From: JBMYYE01 sp049609065
Lineage (GTDB): Bacteria; Pseudomonadota; Alphaproteobacteria; Rhodobacterales; Rhodobacteraceae
Direction of reading: 5' to 3'
DNA: 21,755 bases
NCBI GenBank assembly: GCA_049609065.1
Contig: JBMYYE010000031.1
Span: 1 to 21,755, forward strand
Shown piece by piece: positions 13,747 to 21,622 of this stretch. Both the position numbers and the translations under genes were made by a program. The notes below the pieces were generated by a model. It searched no databases. It was not told where the DNA came from and worked only from the letters and a program-made list of their open reading frames with translations. Each line of letters starts with the position of its first letter. Within the stretch, counting starts at the first letter, position 1.

Positions 13747-14921
13747 CCTCTATCCACCCGAGGGCAAAACAAGGCGGGCCAAAGCGCCCAGAGAAATGCG
13801 CCAAACCCGATCATCCAGAGCAAAACCGCCGCGATCATATGCGCAGTGTAAACGCCGCCCGACATGTTTTCCGCCACAAATCGGATCAGCGTTGCCCCCG
13901 CAATGGCCCAATATCCAAAAGAAACAGGTTTCGGCGCAATCAGCGCGCGCCCTGAATGCCCCAAGCTTGCTCGGCTCATTATCGCAAGGATCATGCCCCC
14001 CGCGGCGCCAATTCCAAGGATGTGCAAGGCTGCGCGTTCTGAGCCAACCCCCATGAGCGCACTCCCCCACAGCGCAGCCCCAATCACATTCATTCCAATA
14101 CTCATGTGAAGCGCCCATAAAATGGGGTGACGCAGACACCACGCTCCCCGCCAATTGCGCAAGCGCAAAGCCTGTAAACAGGCAAATCCAATGGCCCAAG
14201 CCCCAATCACAAGGTCAGGAAGCGCCACTAAAACCACTATAGGAAGCCCTATCGAACTCACCAGAGACAGCTTTTCGATCCACGGGTTTGAAGTCGGCCA
14301 TTGCGCCTCATCCACCCCTGCGCGCTTCATCGCATTGCGTGTGAAGGCAGGCGTTACGCGCCCTCCAAGAATGCCAATCATCGCACAAAACCCGAACAAT
14401 CCACCCCGTAGGCCACGCGACAACGTATCATCCGTGATCCCCACCCATTCGAGATGCACCATCAGGTTTGCCACCCAAATCAGCGTCATAAATAATAAAA
14501 ACACCATATTTTGCGGCTTAGGCCGTTTCAAAAGCTGCAAAAGAATATTCAGTCCCAGCAACGGCAAAAACATCAGATCCAACACCATAACAATGCCCGC
14601 GGGCAAAGCGCCGCTATACCACATGGCAATACGCCCAAGCGCCCAAATCAAAGCCACCATCGCAATATAGAAAGGCCGCGCGGCCGCACCGCCCACCCAA
14701 TTGGGCACCGCCGTTAAGAAAAAACCAGCCATGGCCGCCGTTGCAAAGCCAAATATCATTTCATGTGCGTGCCATTGTGGTAGGATCGCACGTTCAAAGA
14801 ACGGCAAATCCCCACCCCAAAGCCAATAGGCCCACACCCCACCGGTTACCACTGCATAGGCGGCAGAAAAGAAGAAAAAGGCGCGATAACCTTCTGAAAA
14901 TAAACGTTTGATTGCGGACAT
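13743..14921 (-). CDS. nnrS: NnrS family membrane protein
   Basis: This 392-residue, strongly hydrophobic protein with roughly twelve predicted TM helices belongs to NnrS, a haem- and copper-containing family linked to nitric oxide stress tolerance in denitrifiers and pathogens. WHAHEMIFGFATAAMAGFFL near residues 50-70 holds the conserved histidines, and NWVGGAARPFY-like and WRGAWCLRHPILWALHMSIG-like segments follow. ATG 14921 is preceded by AGGAGGG, one of the best ribosome-binding sites here; the in-frame ATG at 14960 is less likely. No nitric oxide reductase, nitrite reductase or NnrR-type regulator gene is in the window. It converges with the secretion adaptor gene, overlapping by four bases, and diverges from a thioesterase gene. 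Confidence 0.9.
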   Translation of the reverse strand: MSAIKRLFSEGYRAFFFFSAAYAVVTGGVWAYWLWGGDLPFFERAILPQWHAHEMIFGFATAAMAGFFLTAVPNWVGGAAARPFYIAMVALIWALGRIAMWYSGALPAGIVMVLDLMFLPLLGLNILLQLLKRPKPQNMVFLLFMTLIWVANLMVHLEWVGITDDTLSRGLRGGLFGFCAMIGILGGRVTPAFTRNAMKRAGVDEAQWPTSNPWIEKLSLVSSIGLPIVVLVALPDLVIGAWAIGFACLQALRLRNWRGAWCLRHPILWALHMSIGMNVIGAALWGSALMGVGSERAALHILGIGAAGGMILAIMSRASLGHSGRALIAPKPVSFGYWAIAGATLIRFVAENMSGGVYTAHMIAAVLLWMIGFGAFLWALWPALFCPRVDRG

Positions 14922-15026
14922 GGGACCCTCCTTGGGGGAAATGATCCTAACTGGGGACAAAACTGCACCAGATGATCACCGTATTTTTGACACGCGACCG
15001 AAAAGAGCGCAACGTCATTTCGACAG

Positions 15027-15040
15027 GCACTGGCCAGTGC
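15027..15040. promoter_or_regulatory. Perfect 14-bp palindrome in the nnrS/thioesterase intergenic region
   Basis: GCACTGGCCAGTGC is its own reverse complement. It lies 25 nt before the thioesterase ATG and about 105 nt upstream of nnrS. A site of this symmetry could bind a dimeric regulator. It is not an FNR/NnrR-type box, which would read TTGAT-N4-ATCAA. Confidence 0.45.
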
Positions 15041-15065
15041 TCAGCAAACAGGTTTAATAAAAAAC

Positions 15066-15557
15066 ATGACCTATTTTCCATATTCTGTCCCCCTTGGGGA
15101 TGCAGAGCGCGCGTCGCTCAACCTCACCGCACCTTTTGTGCAACTCGAACGCGTTGAATTTAACGAAATTGACATGCTTGGGCATGTGAATAACGTCATA
15201 TATTTCCGCTGGTTCGAAACAATCCGCGTAGCATATTTGATCGAGCGTGGATTATTTCCCGCAAAAGAGGATGCGTTCTACGCCGTGGTAAAATGGCAAG
15301 AGGCCGAATATGTTAAACCCCTTTTTATGAATGAAACCGTGGCAATCACATGCCGCACGGCGCAATATGGCCGCACCAGCTTTATGACCGAATATGGGGT
15401 GCACCGCGTGAATGATGATCATATGACTGAACTTTGTGCAAAGGGGCGTTGCCTCGTGGTGCGTATGTCACAAGCAGATCATAAAAAAGCGCCACTCACC
15501 GATGGGCAAGTTCGGGACTTTTCCACCTTAGATGGCGCAATAAACACGGCAAAGTAA
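15066..15557 (+). CDS. Acyl-CoA thioesterase, FadM/YbgC-like hotdog protein
   Basis: This 163-residue 4HBT-type hotdog protein should hydrolyse acyl-CoA or related thioesters in the cytoplasm. The N-terminal block EFNEIDMLGHVNNVIYFRWF (31-50) has the family Asp (Asp36), GHVNN and aromatic pattern. The rest of the fold follows as YVKPLFMNETVAITCR and SFMTEYGV. The length is normal with a 25-residue N-terminal extension. The ribosome-binding site is weak: only AGGTTT is seen upstream of ATG 15066, so the start is less sure than the family. It is divergent from nnrS and convergent with the transglycosylase gene across 24 nt. Confidence 0.88.
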   Translation: MTYFPYSVPLGDAERASLNLTAPFVQLERVEFNEIDMLGHVNNVIYFRWFETIRVAYLIERGLFPAKEDAFYAVVKWQEAEYVKPLFMNETVAITCRTAQYGRTSFMTEYGVHRVNDDHMTELCAKGRCLVVRMSQADHKKAPLTDGQVRDFSTLDGAINTAK

Positions 15558-15581
15558 CGGACCTAGCCAGAGGTCTACGTG

Positions 15582-16184
15582 CTAGCTTCCAAGGATTTTA
15601 CGCACATAGTTGCGCGTTTCTTTATAGGGGGGGACGCCGTTGTATTTCGTAACGGCTGCGGGACCCGCATTATACGCGGCCAGCGCCAAGCGCCAGCTGC
15701 GGAACCGGTCATATTGTTGACGTAGATAACGTGCGCCGCCTTCAAGGTTCTCATGGGGTTTTTTCGGGTTCACCCCAAGCTTTCGGGCCGTTGCCGGCAT
15801 AAGCTGCGCCAAACCAATCGCGCCTTTATGGGAGCGCGCATTGGCTTTCCATGCGCTTTCTTGTTGAATCAACCGCAAGAAAAGATCCTCAGGCACCCCA
15901 TGGCGCCGTGCAACAGACCGCGCAACAGCAAGATATGGGCCTTTGTATTTACCCCGATATGTTACGTTCCCAGAGGATGGCACATGCACAGACGTTGGCC
16001 GCAACCGTATGGAACTTTTGTATTGCTGCCGGGCGCGTGTGTCTAAAATTTTGGTCTGAGAGTTAAACATGCTTGAGCGGGACGTTCCACGTTTGAACGT
16101 ATCCGCGATAACGAGCCCTGCCCCCAAAAAGGACAAAGACGCCGAAATGGCCATAATTTTTGCAATAAAAATGAGCTTTTTCAT
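15582..16184 (-). CDS. Small exported lytic transglycosylase (SLT domain)
   Basis: This enzyme should cleave peptidoglycan glycan strands with 1,6-anhydro product formation, in the periplasm. The 200-residue protein has a signal peptide (MKKLIFIAKIMAISASLSFL, cleavage probably near residue 27 after VIA), a basic linker, and an SLT domain from about 85. The domain has catalytic Glu109 in LIQQESAW, then GAIGLAQLMPATA (121-133) and LALAAYNAGPAAV (166-178). It is a minimal, single-domain form. I chose ATG 16184 over 16208 because the signal peptide then begins with a normal lysine pair; the ribosome-binding site is poor at both. No type IV secretion or phage genes are nearby, so general cell-wall turnover is the likelier role. 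It diverges from ssb. Confidence 0.9.
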   Translation of the reverse strand: MKKLIFIAKIMAISASLSFLGAGLVIADTFKRGTSRSSMFNSQTKILDTRARQQYKSSIRLRPTSVHVPSSGNVTYRGKYKGPYLAVARSVARRHGVPEDLFLRLIQQESAWKANARSHKGAIGLAQLMPATARKLGVNPKKPHENLEGGARYLRQQYDRFRSWRLALAAYNAGPAAVTKYNGVPPYKETRNYVRKILGS

Positions 16185-16276
16185 CGCGAAGATGCATCCT
16201 ATAACCATTACTGTGGTGAATATAGGCGATTATTTCGTCCTTACAAACCCTTTTGGCAAAATTAAGCAGATGTTTA

Positions 16277-16321
16277 CTACGAAAGGATGATGTAAGTTCA
16301 CGAGAAATCATAGATTCGTAG
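16277..16321. repeat. 7-bp inverted repeat in the ssb leader
   Basis: CTACGAA (16277-16283) and TTCGTAG (16315-16321) are perfect reverse complements with a 31-nt spacer. The right arm touches the GGGAGG ribosome-binding site of ssb, so pairing could limit its translation, or the arms could be operator half-sites. Arm length is modest and chance cannot be excluded. Confidence 0.35.
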
Positions 16322-16332
16322 GGAGGCTCTAG

Positions 16333-16830
16333 ATGGCCGGTTCAGTAAATAAAGTTATCCTCGTTGGCAATTTGGGCCGTGACCCTGAGGTCCGCACATT
16401 TGGCAATGGCGGCAAGGTGTGCAACCTGCGCATTGCAACGTCAGAAACATGGAAAGACCGCAACACGGGCGAACGCCGTGAGAAAACCGAATGGCATAGC
16501 GTTGCGATTTTTAATGAGGGCCTAGTACGCGTCGCCGAACAATACCTTCGCAAAGGCTCCACCGTTTATATCGAAGGCCAGCTTCAAACACGTAAATGGC
16601 AAGACCAATCAGGCAATGACCGCTATTCAACAGAGGTTGTTCTACAAGGCTTCAACAGCACGCTTACCATGCTTGGTGGACGCGGTGATGGTGGCGGCGG
16701 CCAATCTGGTGGGTATGGCGGCGGCCAAGGCGGCTATGATGGCGGTTATGACCAAGGCGCTCCAAGTGGTCCAAGTGGCCCACAATCATCTGGTTCAAAC
16801 TCAGATCTAGACGACGAAATCCCGTTCTAA
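16333..16830 (+). CDS. ssb: Single-stranded DNA-binding protein
   Basis: SSB coats single-stranded DNA in replication, repair and recombination and recruits partner proteins. This 165-residue protein has the N-terminal OB fold (about 1-110: MAGSVNKVILVGNLGRDPEV, KTEWHSVAIF, STVYIEGQLQTRKWQD), a flexible Gly/Gln/Ser-rich linker (about 113-155), and the acidic partner-binding tip DLDDEIPF. The length is normal for the bacterial homotetrameric form. GGGAGG lies just upstream of ATG 16333. It stands alone, with a terminator downstream. Confidence 0.97.
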   Translation: MAGSVNKVILVGNLGRDPEVRTFGNGGKVCNLRIATSETWKDRNTGERREKTEWHSVAIFNEGLVRVAEQYLRKGSTVYIEGQLQTRKWQDQSGNDRYSTEVVLQGFNSTLTMLGGRGDGGGGQSGGYGGGQGGYDGGYDQGAPSGPSGPQSSGSNSDLDDEIPF

Positions 16831-16859
16831 AATCCAAATAGCGATTTCGAAAAGACTTC

Positions 16860-16888
16860 AAAAGGCGCGCTTTGGCGGGCCTTTTTAT
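16860..16888 (+). terminator. Rho-independent terminator after ssb
   Basis: AAAAGGC pairs with GCCTTTT at the outside, and a 3-bp inner stem after one mismatch closes a TTTG loop. A T-run follows. It lies 30 nt after the ssb stop and may also serve the convergent aroB transcript weakly. Confidence 0.8.
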
Positions 16889-16936
16889 TTGCGTAGATTA
16901 AGATCAATGATCAATATCCAGAGAGCGTGAATTTGA

Positions 16937-18049
16937 TTAAGTTCTCGCCGCAAGCGCTTCTTTTAAAACGGATTTAACAATATCTAAATCCACATCTTGC
17001 GTTACATAGGCTTCACCAATTTGACGCGCCATAATGAAACGAATGCGCCCATCCACGACTTTTTTATCTTGTGACATCAGGTCCATCAATTCATCAGCGC
17101 CAGGAAGATCCCCCTCAATATCAGAAAGATCCGTCTTCATCCCCATTTCCACCAAAAGCGCGCGCACGCGGCTTGGGGCTTCTTGCGCACATAGGCCGTG
17201 CCTTGCGGCCACCTCAAACGCCATGGCGCAGCCTATTGCCACACCTTCCCCATGCAATAACCGATCGGAATATCCAGTTGCTGCCTCAAAAGCGTGGCAA
17301 AATGTATGCCCCAAATTCAACAACGCACGGTCGCCTTGCTCTGTTTCGTCGCGCACAACAATGTCCGCTTTCATCTGACACGAATGGGCCACCGCCTGGG
17401 CGCGTAAATCCATATCCCCTTGGGTAAGAGCCGCGCCATGGGTTTCCAGCCACTCAAAAAATGTTGCATCCCCAAGAAGCCCATATTTTACCACTTCGCC
17501 CATTCCAGCAAGGAAATTGCGCGGCGTCAAAGTGCCCAAAACAGAAATATCCGCCAAGACCAAGCTTGGCTGGTGAAATGCCCCAACAAGGTTTTTCCCG
17601 TGGCGCGTGTTAATGCCGGTTTTTCCCCCAACTGAGCTATCGACCTGTGCCAAAAGCGATGTTGGCACCTGCACGAACCGGACCCCGCGGCGCAAACTGG
17701 CGGCTGCAAACCCCACCAAATCACCAATTACACCGCCGCCAAAAGCCACAACCACATCACGACGCTCAATTTTTTCATCCAGCAGCCATTCCACAACGCG
17801 CGTATATTCCGCCCAGCATTTTGTCGCCTCGCCGGCTGGAAGAACCAAACTCACCATATCAATGCCCGAGGCGGCTAGCCCTGCACGTAAACTTTCAAGA
17901 TGGAGCGCCGCTACATTTTCATCGGAAATTACCGCGACACGTGGCCGATCCAAAAACGGCGCAATATACGTCCCAGCTTGTGAAATTAGCCCTTCGCCGA
18001 CATGTATGTCATAGGCACGGCCAGAAAGCGGGACATGAATTTTTTGCAT
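16937..18049 (-). CDS. aroB: 3-dehydroquinate synthase
   Basis: AroB converts DAHP to 3-dehydroquinate, the second step of the shikimate pathway, using NAD and a divalent metal. The 370-residue protein has PAGEATK, the NAD-binding GGGVIGDLVGFAAAS (104-118), QVPTSLLAQVDSSVGGKTGIN (in two parts, 127-147) and the metal ligands Glu185 in GMGEVVKYG, His248 in LNLGHTF and His266 in LLHGEGVAIG. The length is typical. ATG 18049 shares one base with the aroK stop (TAATG), so the pair is translationally coupled and read leftward. Confidence 0.97.
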   Translation of the reverse strand: MQKIHVPLSGRAYDIHVGEGLISQAGTYIAPFLDRPRVAVISDENVAALHLESLRAGLAASGIDMVSLVLPAGEATKCWAEYTRVVEWLLDEKIERRDVVVAFGGGVIGDLVGFAAASLRRGVRFVQVPTSLLAQVDSSVGGKTGINTRHGKNLVGAFHQPSLVLADISVLGTLTPRNFLAGMGEVVKYGLLGDATFFEWLETHGAALTQGDMDLRAQAVAHSCQMKADIVVRDETEQGDRALLNLGHTFCHAFEAATGYSDRLLHGEGVAIGCAMAFEVAARHGLCAQEAPSRVRALLVEMGMKTDLSDIEGDLPGADELMDLMSQDKKVVDGRIRFIMARQIGEAYVTQDVDLDIVKSVLKEALAART

Positions 18050-18600
18050 TAGGTTTCCTCAAGGATCTCAGGCGTTTTAAGCAACATAGCAACAACTTTA
18101 TCCGTCATTTCTTCGATTGAATATGACGGATCTGCATGCACGGATAAGGTGGCCATTTCATAAATGGGTTCGCGCGCAGCAAAGATATCTTCGAGCGTTT
18201 TCCGTGGGTTATCCGTTCTTAGAAGGGGTCTCGTATTCTTGTGACGCACCCGTGACCACAGCAAATCAACATCCGCCGCCAGCCGCAACGACACTGCTTT
18301 ACTCGCGATCAGGTTTCGGTTTTCTTCCGCCAAAAAAGCGCCACCACCAGTTGAGAGGATTGTTGGTTCTCCATCCAGCAATCGCGCAATAACTTCGCTT
18401 TCTCGCGCGCGAAAAAAGGCTTCACCATCGCGTTCAAAAATATCGGAAATCGGCATTTTTGCAGCTTTTACAATCTCTTCATCACTGTCCAAAAACGGCA
18501 CGGATAGACGCGCAGCAAGCGATGTCCCAATGGCGGTTTTTCCCGCCCCCATCATTCCCACGAGAACAATCGATTTCTTTAAATGATAGGTCACGCACAC
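18049..18600 (-). CDS. aroK: Shikimate kinase
   Basis: AroK phosphorylates shikimate at the 3-hydroxyl using ATP. The 183-residue product has Walker A GMMGAGKT (15-22), the shikimate-binding Asp in FLDSDEEI, the Arg in FFRARESEV, and STGGGAFL (83-90), which is the GGG motif. The start is GTG: the frame has GTG at 18600 and again at 18594, and no ATG precedes the Walker A motif in frame. I took 18600, but 18594 fits equally well. A weak start codon ahead of the coupled aroB gene could hold expression low. No aroC or aroE is next to it here. Confidence 0.94.
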   Translation of the reverse strand: MCVTYHLKKSIVLVGMMGAGKTAIGTSLAARLSVPFLDSDEEIVKAAKMPISDIFERDGEAFFRARESEVIARLLDGEPTILSTGGGAFLAEENRNLIASKAVSLRLAADVDLLWSRVRHKNTRPLLRTDNPRKTLEDIFAAREPIYEMATLSVHADPSYSIEEMTDKVVAMLLKTPEILEET

Positions 18601-18789
18601 CGCCCGTGAAAATAGATTGTTTCAGTTCAAATTCCTCTTTTTGATACGAGGCTATGCACCCGATTGGCAAGGGGAAACGTAACAGGCGTGACCAATTATC
18701 CGCCCGTTTATATCCTTATATGTAAAGTCTATAGAAAAACAAAAAACCATTGTTTATACTCCTTCAAAACATATCTCCGAGAGGCTCTT

Positions 18790-18927
18790 ATGAGAAAATT
18801 ACTGTGGATAATCATCATTTTGGCCAGCCTTTACGCCTTTTTTGTGCTCGGATACGCCTATATTGGGCTCTCTGATCCAACACAAAGTGAAATCAACCAA
18901 CTGATTGAGCTTAATGAAACATCATAA
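18790..18927 (+). CDS. 45-residue single-span membrane protein of unknown function
   Basis: The product begins MRKLLWIIIILASLYAFFVL and has one hydrophobic segment at about residues 4-28. A short polar, acidic tail ends LIELNETS. It is therefore probably a single-span inner-membrane microprotein. GAGAGG sits 5 nt upstream of ATG 18790. Its last 14 bases overlap the start of the 550-residue exported protein, in a different frame, which suggests coupled translation. The gene could be dismissed as a leader peptide, but the TM segment, the ribosome-binding site and the overlap argue that it is real. I know no family for it. Confidence 0.6.
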   Translation: MRKLLWIIIILASLYAFFVLGYAYIGLSDPTQSEINQLIELNETS

Positions 18928-20566
18928 ACGGCCCGCACATGCGCGACTATGTGCCCGCCTGTCAGCCCGTATTGGCATTTGCCTCACGGTCGGGGCCTTT
19001 GGTGTTGCAGGTTTCGAAACGGCCGCACAAACAGGGTCACAAAAGCAAACCCCGATGTCGGCGATTGATTGGCTCACGGAAGGGCAAAGCCAGATCCCAT
19101 CAAAGCAAATCAAACGTCCCATCATCACAGGCGCAGAAACCGCAGAAATTACTGAGGGCATCACAGATGACGTGATCGAAATCATCCCTCTTGATGATCC
19201 CGATCCTGATGGGGCTGGACTTCTCCCTCGTCGGACAACCGGACTTCCCGCGGGCCTATGGGAAGGAAGCAATGCCGCGCAACTTTCTGAAATTATAAAA
19301 GAAATCCCCGCCGAGTTGAGCACTCCAATGCGGGGGCTTTACCTCAAACTCTTGCTTGCAGAAACGACGCCCCCGCAAAACGCCGCCCCCACTGGGGCGT
19401 TTTTAGCCGCCCGCCTTAGCGCACTCTATACGCTTGGTGCGCTAGAAGAACCGATCACATTGGCCCACAGCACCGCGGCCATTCATCCCAGCCTTTACGC
19501 GCTCTGGCTGCGCGGCGCGATGATCCAAAACGCCCCTGATGAGGCCTGTGAGTTTTTAACAAAGACCCCCCGCTTTGCACCAAATGAGTTGACGCGCGCC
19601 ACCTGCTTGGTGCGCACAGGATCTTATGACACCGCCAGCATTTTGCTGGATGCTGGACGCAGTCTTGGCACATTAAGCGCATCCGATGCCGCACTTTTGG
19701 ATCGGTATTTGACCCCAGAACTGGCTGAGGGTAAGCCCCCTCTTCCAGCCGCAAACCCCATATCTGCGACCCAATTTTTCTTACATGCCGCCATTGGTGA
19801 GCCGCTCCCAACGGATGCGCTTCCACTGGTTTATGCCCATGCGGATTTGGATGATTTCACGGGTTGGAAAGCAAAACTTCACGCAGCGGAGCGTTTGGCC
19901 AAAGCTGGCGCCATCCCGACAAATCAACTCCTTGGGGTTTATTCCGAACGCACACCATCAGCATCTGGTGGGGTTTGGGAACGTGTCGAGGCCCTGCAAC
20001 GGTTTGATATTGCGCTAAAATCTGGTGACCCCATCGGGCTTTCCAAAGCACTTTCCACCCTTGATCGCACAATGCGAGACGTCGGGCTTGAGGAGGCAAT
20101 GGCACGCAGCTTTGGCGGCGCTCTTGCAGATAAACATCTCATTGGGGACGCCAAGCGTATCGCCTTTCGCTATGGGCTCTTGAATCCAAATTACGAAGAA
20201 ATTACAGCCAATGCGCCCGCGACATCGCCTGAGGCGCGTTTTCTCATTGGGGTCTCACGCGGCGCGCCAGATTTTTCATCCACACTCAACCAAACCGCAG
20301 ACACCATCGCCGCCGCCTTTAAGGACAGCAGCAACATTCATCTATCCCCCGCAACCAACCCCATTTACACCACCGCCAAGCGCGGCGCGTTGGGGGAGGC
20401 CCTTCTTTTGGTGATTTTGGAATGCGAAAAGGGATTGAATGGGGACCTCAAAGCCCTTGGTGCAGGGCTTCGCAGTTTGCGGGCCCTTGGGCTTGAAAAT
20501 GAAGCCCGCGGCGTGGCAATCCGTGCCTATTTAAAAACCGCATTTTTGCCGCCGACAAACGGATAG
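18914..20566 (+). CDS. Large exported protein of unknown function, helical-repeat-like
   Basis: The 550-residue protein has a basic N-terminus, a hydrophobic stretch (about residues 18-38) and a likely signal-peptidase site near AAQT, so it should be periplasmic or surface-exposed. After a low-complexity acidic linker (about 60-95, with ITEGITDDVIEIIPLDDPDPD), the rest is Ala/Leu-rich and predicted mostly helical, reminiscent of TPR or Sel1-type solenoids though no clear repeat consensus is seen. I chose ATG 18914 over the in-frame TTG at 18905. It overlaps the 45-residue membrane protein by 14 nt and ends 7 nt before xerD. I recognise no characterised domain. A role in the envelope is inferred from export alone. 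Confidence 0.85.
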   Translation: MKHHKRPAHARLCARLSARIGICLTVGAFGVAGFETAAQTGSQKQTPMSAIDWLTEGQSQIPSKQIKRPIITGAETAEITEGITDDVIEIIPLDDPDPDGAGLLPRRTTGLPAGLWEGSNAAQLSEIIKEIPAELSTPMRGLYLKLLLAETTPPQNAAPTGAFLAARLSALYTLGALEEPITLAHSTAAIHPSLYALWLRGAMIQNAPDEACEFLTKTPRFAPNELTRATCLVRTGSYDTASILLDAGRSLGTLSASDAALLDRYLTPELAEGKPPLPAANPISATQFFLHAAIGEPLPTDALPLVYAHADLDDFTGWKAKLHAAERLAKAGAIPTNQLLGVYSERTPSASGGVWERVEALQRFDIALKSGDPIGLSKALSTLDRTMRDVGLEEAMARSFGGALADKHLIGDAKRIAFRYGLLNPNYEEITANAPATSPEARFLIGVSRGAPDFSSTLNQTADTIAAAFKDSSNIHLSPATNPIYTTAKRGALGEALLLVILECEKGLNGDLKALGAGLRSLRALGLENEARGVAIRAYLKTAFLPPTNG

Positions 20567-20573
20567 GCGCGGC

Positions 20574-21509
20574 ATGTCCCGATCTCCCCATCAAATGCTT
20601 GAGCTATTTTTAGAAGCCCAATTCGCCGAATTAAATGCCGCAGAGAATACCATCAGCGCTTACCGTCATGATTTGGAACAATATTTTGACGTCTTGACCT
20701 ATAGCAGCCTCGCGCCTCTTGCGGCACAACGTGCCGATATCGAGGCCTATCTCATTTCACTGAGCGACGAAGGTTTGGCCGTGGCCACCCGTGCGCGGCG
20801 GCTCTCTGCTGTTAAGCAGTTTTACCGTTTTGCGGTTGAGGAAGGTTGGAGCGACACAAACCCAACCGTACAAATCAAAGGTCCAGGGCGCCAAAAAAGC
20901 CTCCCTAAAACCCTAAAGATGGCGGATGTTGATGCGCTTTTGGATGCGGCAGGATCAGGCAAGCGCGCGCCGCGCGATCGATTGCGATTATCTGCAATGC
21001 TCGAACTGCTCTATGCCACCGGCATGCGCGTGAGTGAGTTGGTGTCCCTGCCCGTCGCGGCCATGCGTGGTGATCCACGGGTTATTTTGATTAAAGGCAA
21101 AGGCAGCAAGGAACGCATGGTGCCGCTGTCACCGGATGCACGGGATAAACTGGCCGCTTGGCTCACCCATTTGGACGCGGAAATGGCCCATAAGAAAGCT
21201 GAAACGGGCGCGGCCCCCTCTTTGTTTTTATTTCCGTCCCGCGGTAAGGCGGGGCATGTCACGCGCCAATGGTTTTTCACACAGATCCAAAAGCTGGCTC
21301 TTGAGGTTGGCTTGCCGCCAAAATCCGTCACCCCCCACGTGATCCGCCATGCCTTTGCCACCCATCTCTTGGAAAACGGGGCGGACCTTGTGGCGATCCA
21401 GGCCATGCTCGGCCACGCCGATATTTCCACCACAGAAATTTACACCCATGTGATTGAAGAGCGCCTCAAAACGCTGGTTTTTGACAAACATCCCCTTGCC
21501 GCGGATTAA
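20574..21509 (+). CDS. xerD: Site-specific tyrosine recombinase XerD
   Basis: XerD acts with XerC at dif, resolving chromosome dimers before division. The 311-residue protein has an N-terminal SAM-like core-binding domain (about 8-95) and a catalytic domain with Arg152 in GMRVSEL, Lys176 in KGKGSKE, His255/Arg258 in HVIRHAFA, His281 in GHAD and nucleophile Tyr290 in IYTHV. Length and motif spacing fit XerC/XerD. Ile replaces the more common Leu next to Arg258, a conservative change. It starts 7 nt after the exported protein gene, so it is probably in the same transcript. Nothing mobile surrounds it, so a housekeeping role fits better than an element integrase. Confidence 0.92.
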   Translation: MSRSPHQMLELFLEAQFAELNAAENTISAYRHDLEQYFDVLTYSSLAPLAAQRADIEAYLISLSDEGLAVATRARRLSAVKQFYRFAVEEGWSDTNPTVQIKGPGRQKSLPKTLKMADVDALLDAAGSGKRAPRDRLRLSAMLELLYATGMRVSELVSLPVAAMRGDPRVILIKGKGSKERMVPLSPDARDKLAAWLTHLDAEMAHKKAETGAAPSLFLFPSRGKAGHVTRQWFFTQIQKLALEVGLPPKSVTPHVIRHAFATHLLENGADLVAIQAMLGHADISTTEIYTHVIEERLKTLVFDKHPLAAD

Positions 21510-21562
21510 TCGGCAACAGATCGGCGCAAAAAGACAGGCTAAATCAACGGGATTGGTTGAAA

Positions 21563-21602
21563 TGCCCCCAATTTGCCCCCATAACCATAGGGATCACCCT
21601 AA
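21563..21602 (+). promoter_or_regulatory. Repeat-rich leader of the CorC/HlyC-family gene
   Basis: TGCCCCC occurs at 21563-21569 and 21574-21580, 11 nt apart, one helical turn. An inverted repeat TAGGG-ATCA-CCCTA follows at about 21589-21602. The block lies 20-60 nt upstream of the ATG. It could be a regulatory site or chance; no regulator family is implied. Confidence 0.3.
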
Positions 21603-21622
21603 TTATTGAGTACTCGCGTCTT

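Noticed and set aside
16185..16332. LexA (SOS) box upstream of ssb
   Set aside because: I looked for the alphaproteobacterial GTTC-N7-GTTC pattern and found only one GTTC, without a partner at the right distance.
20574..21509. Phage or island integrase
   Set aside because: The tyrosine recombinase matches XerD in length, motifs and context, with no att sites or mobile genes around it.
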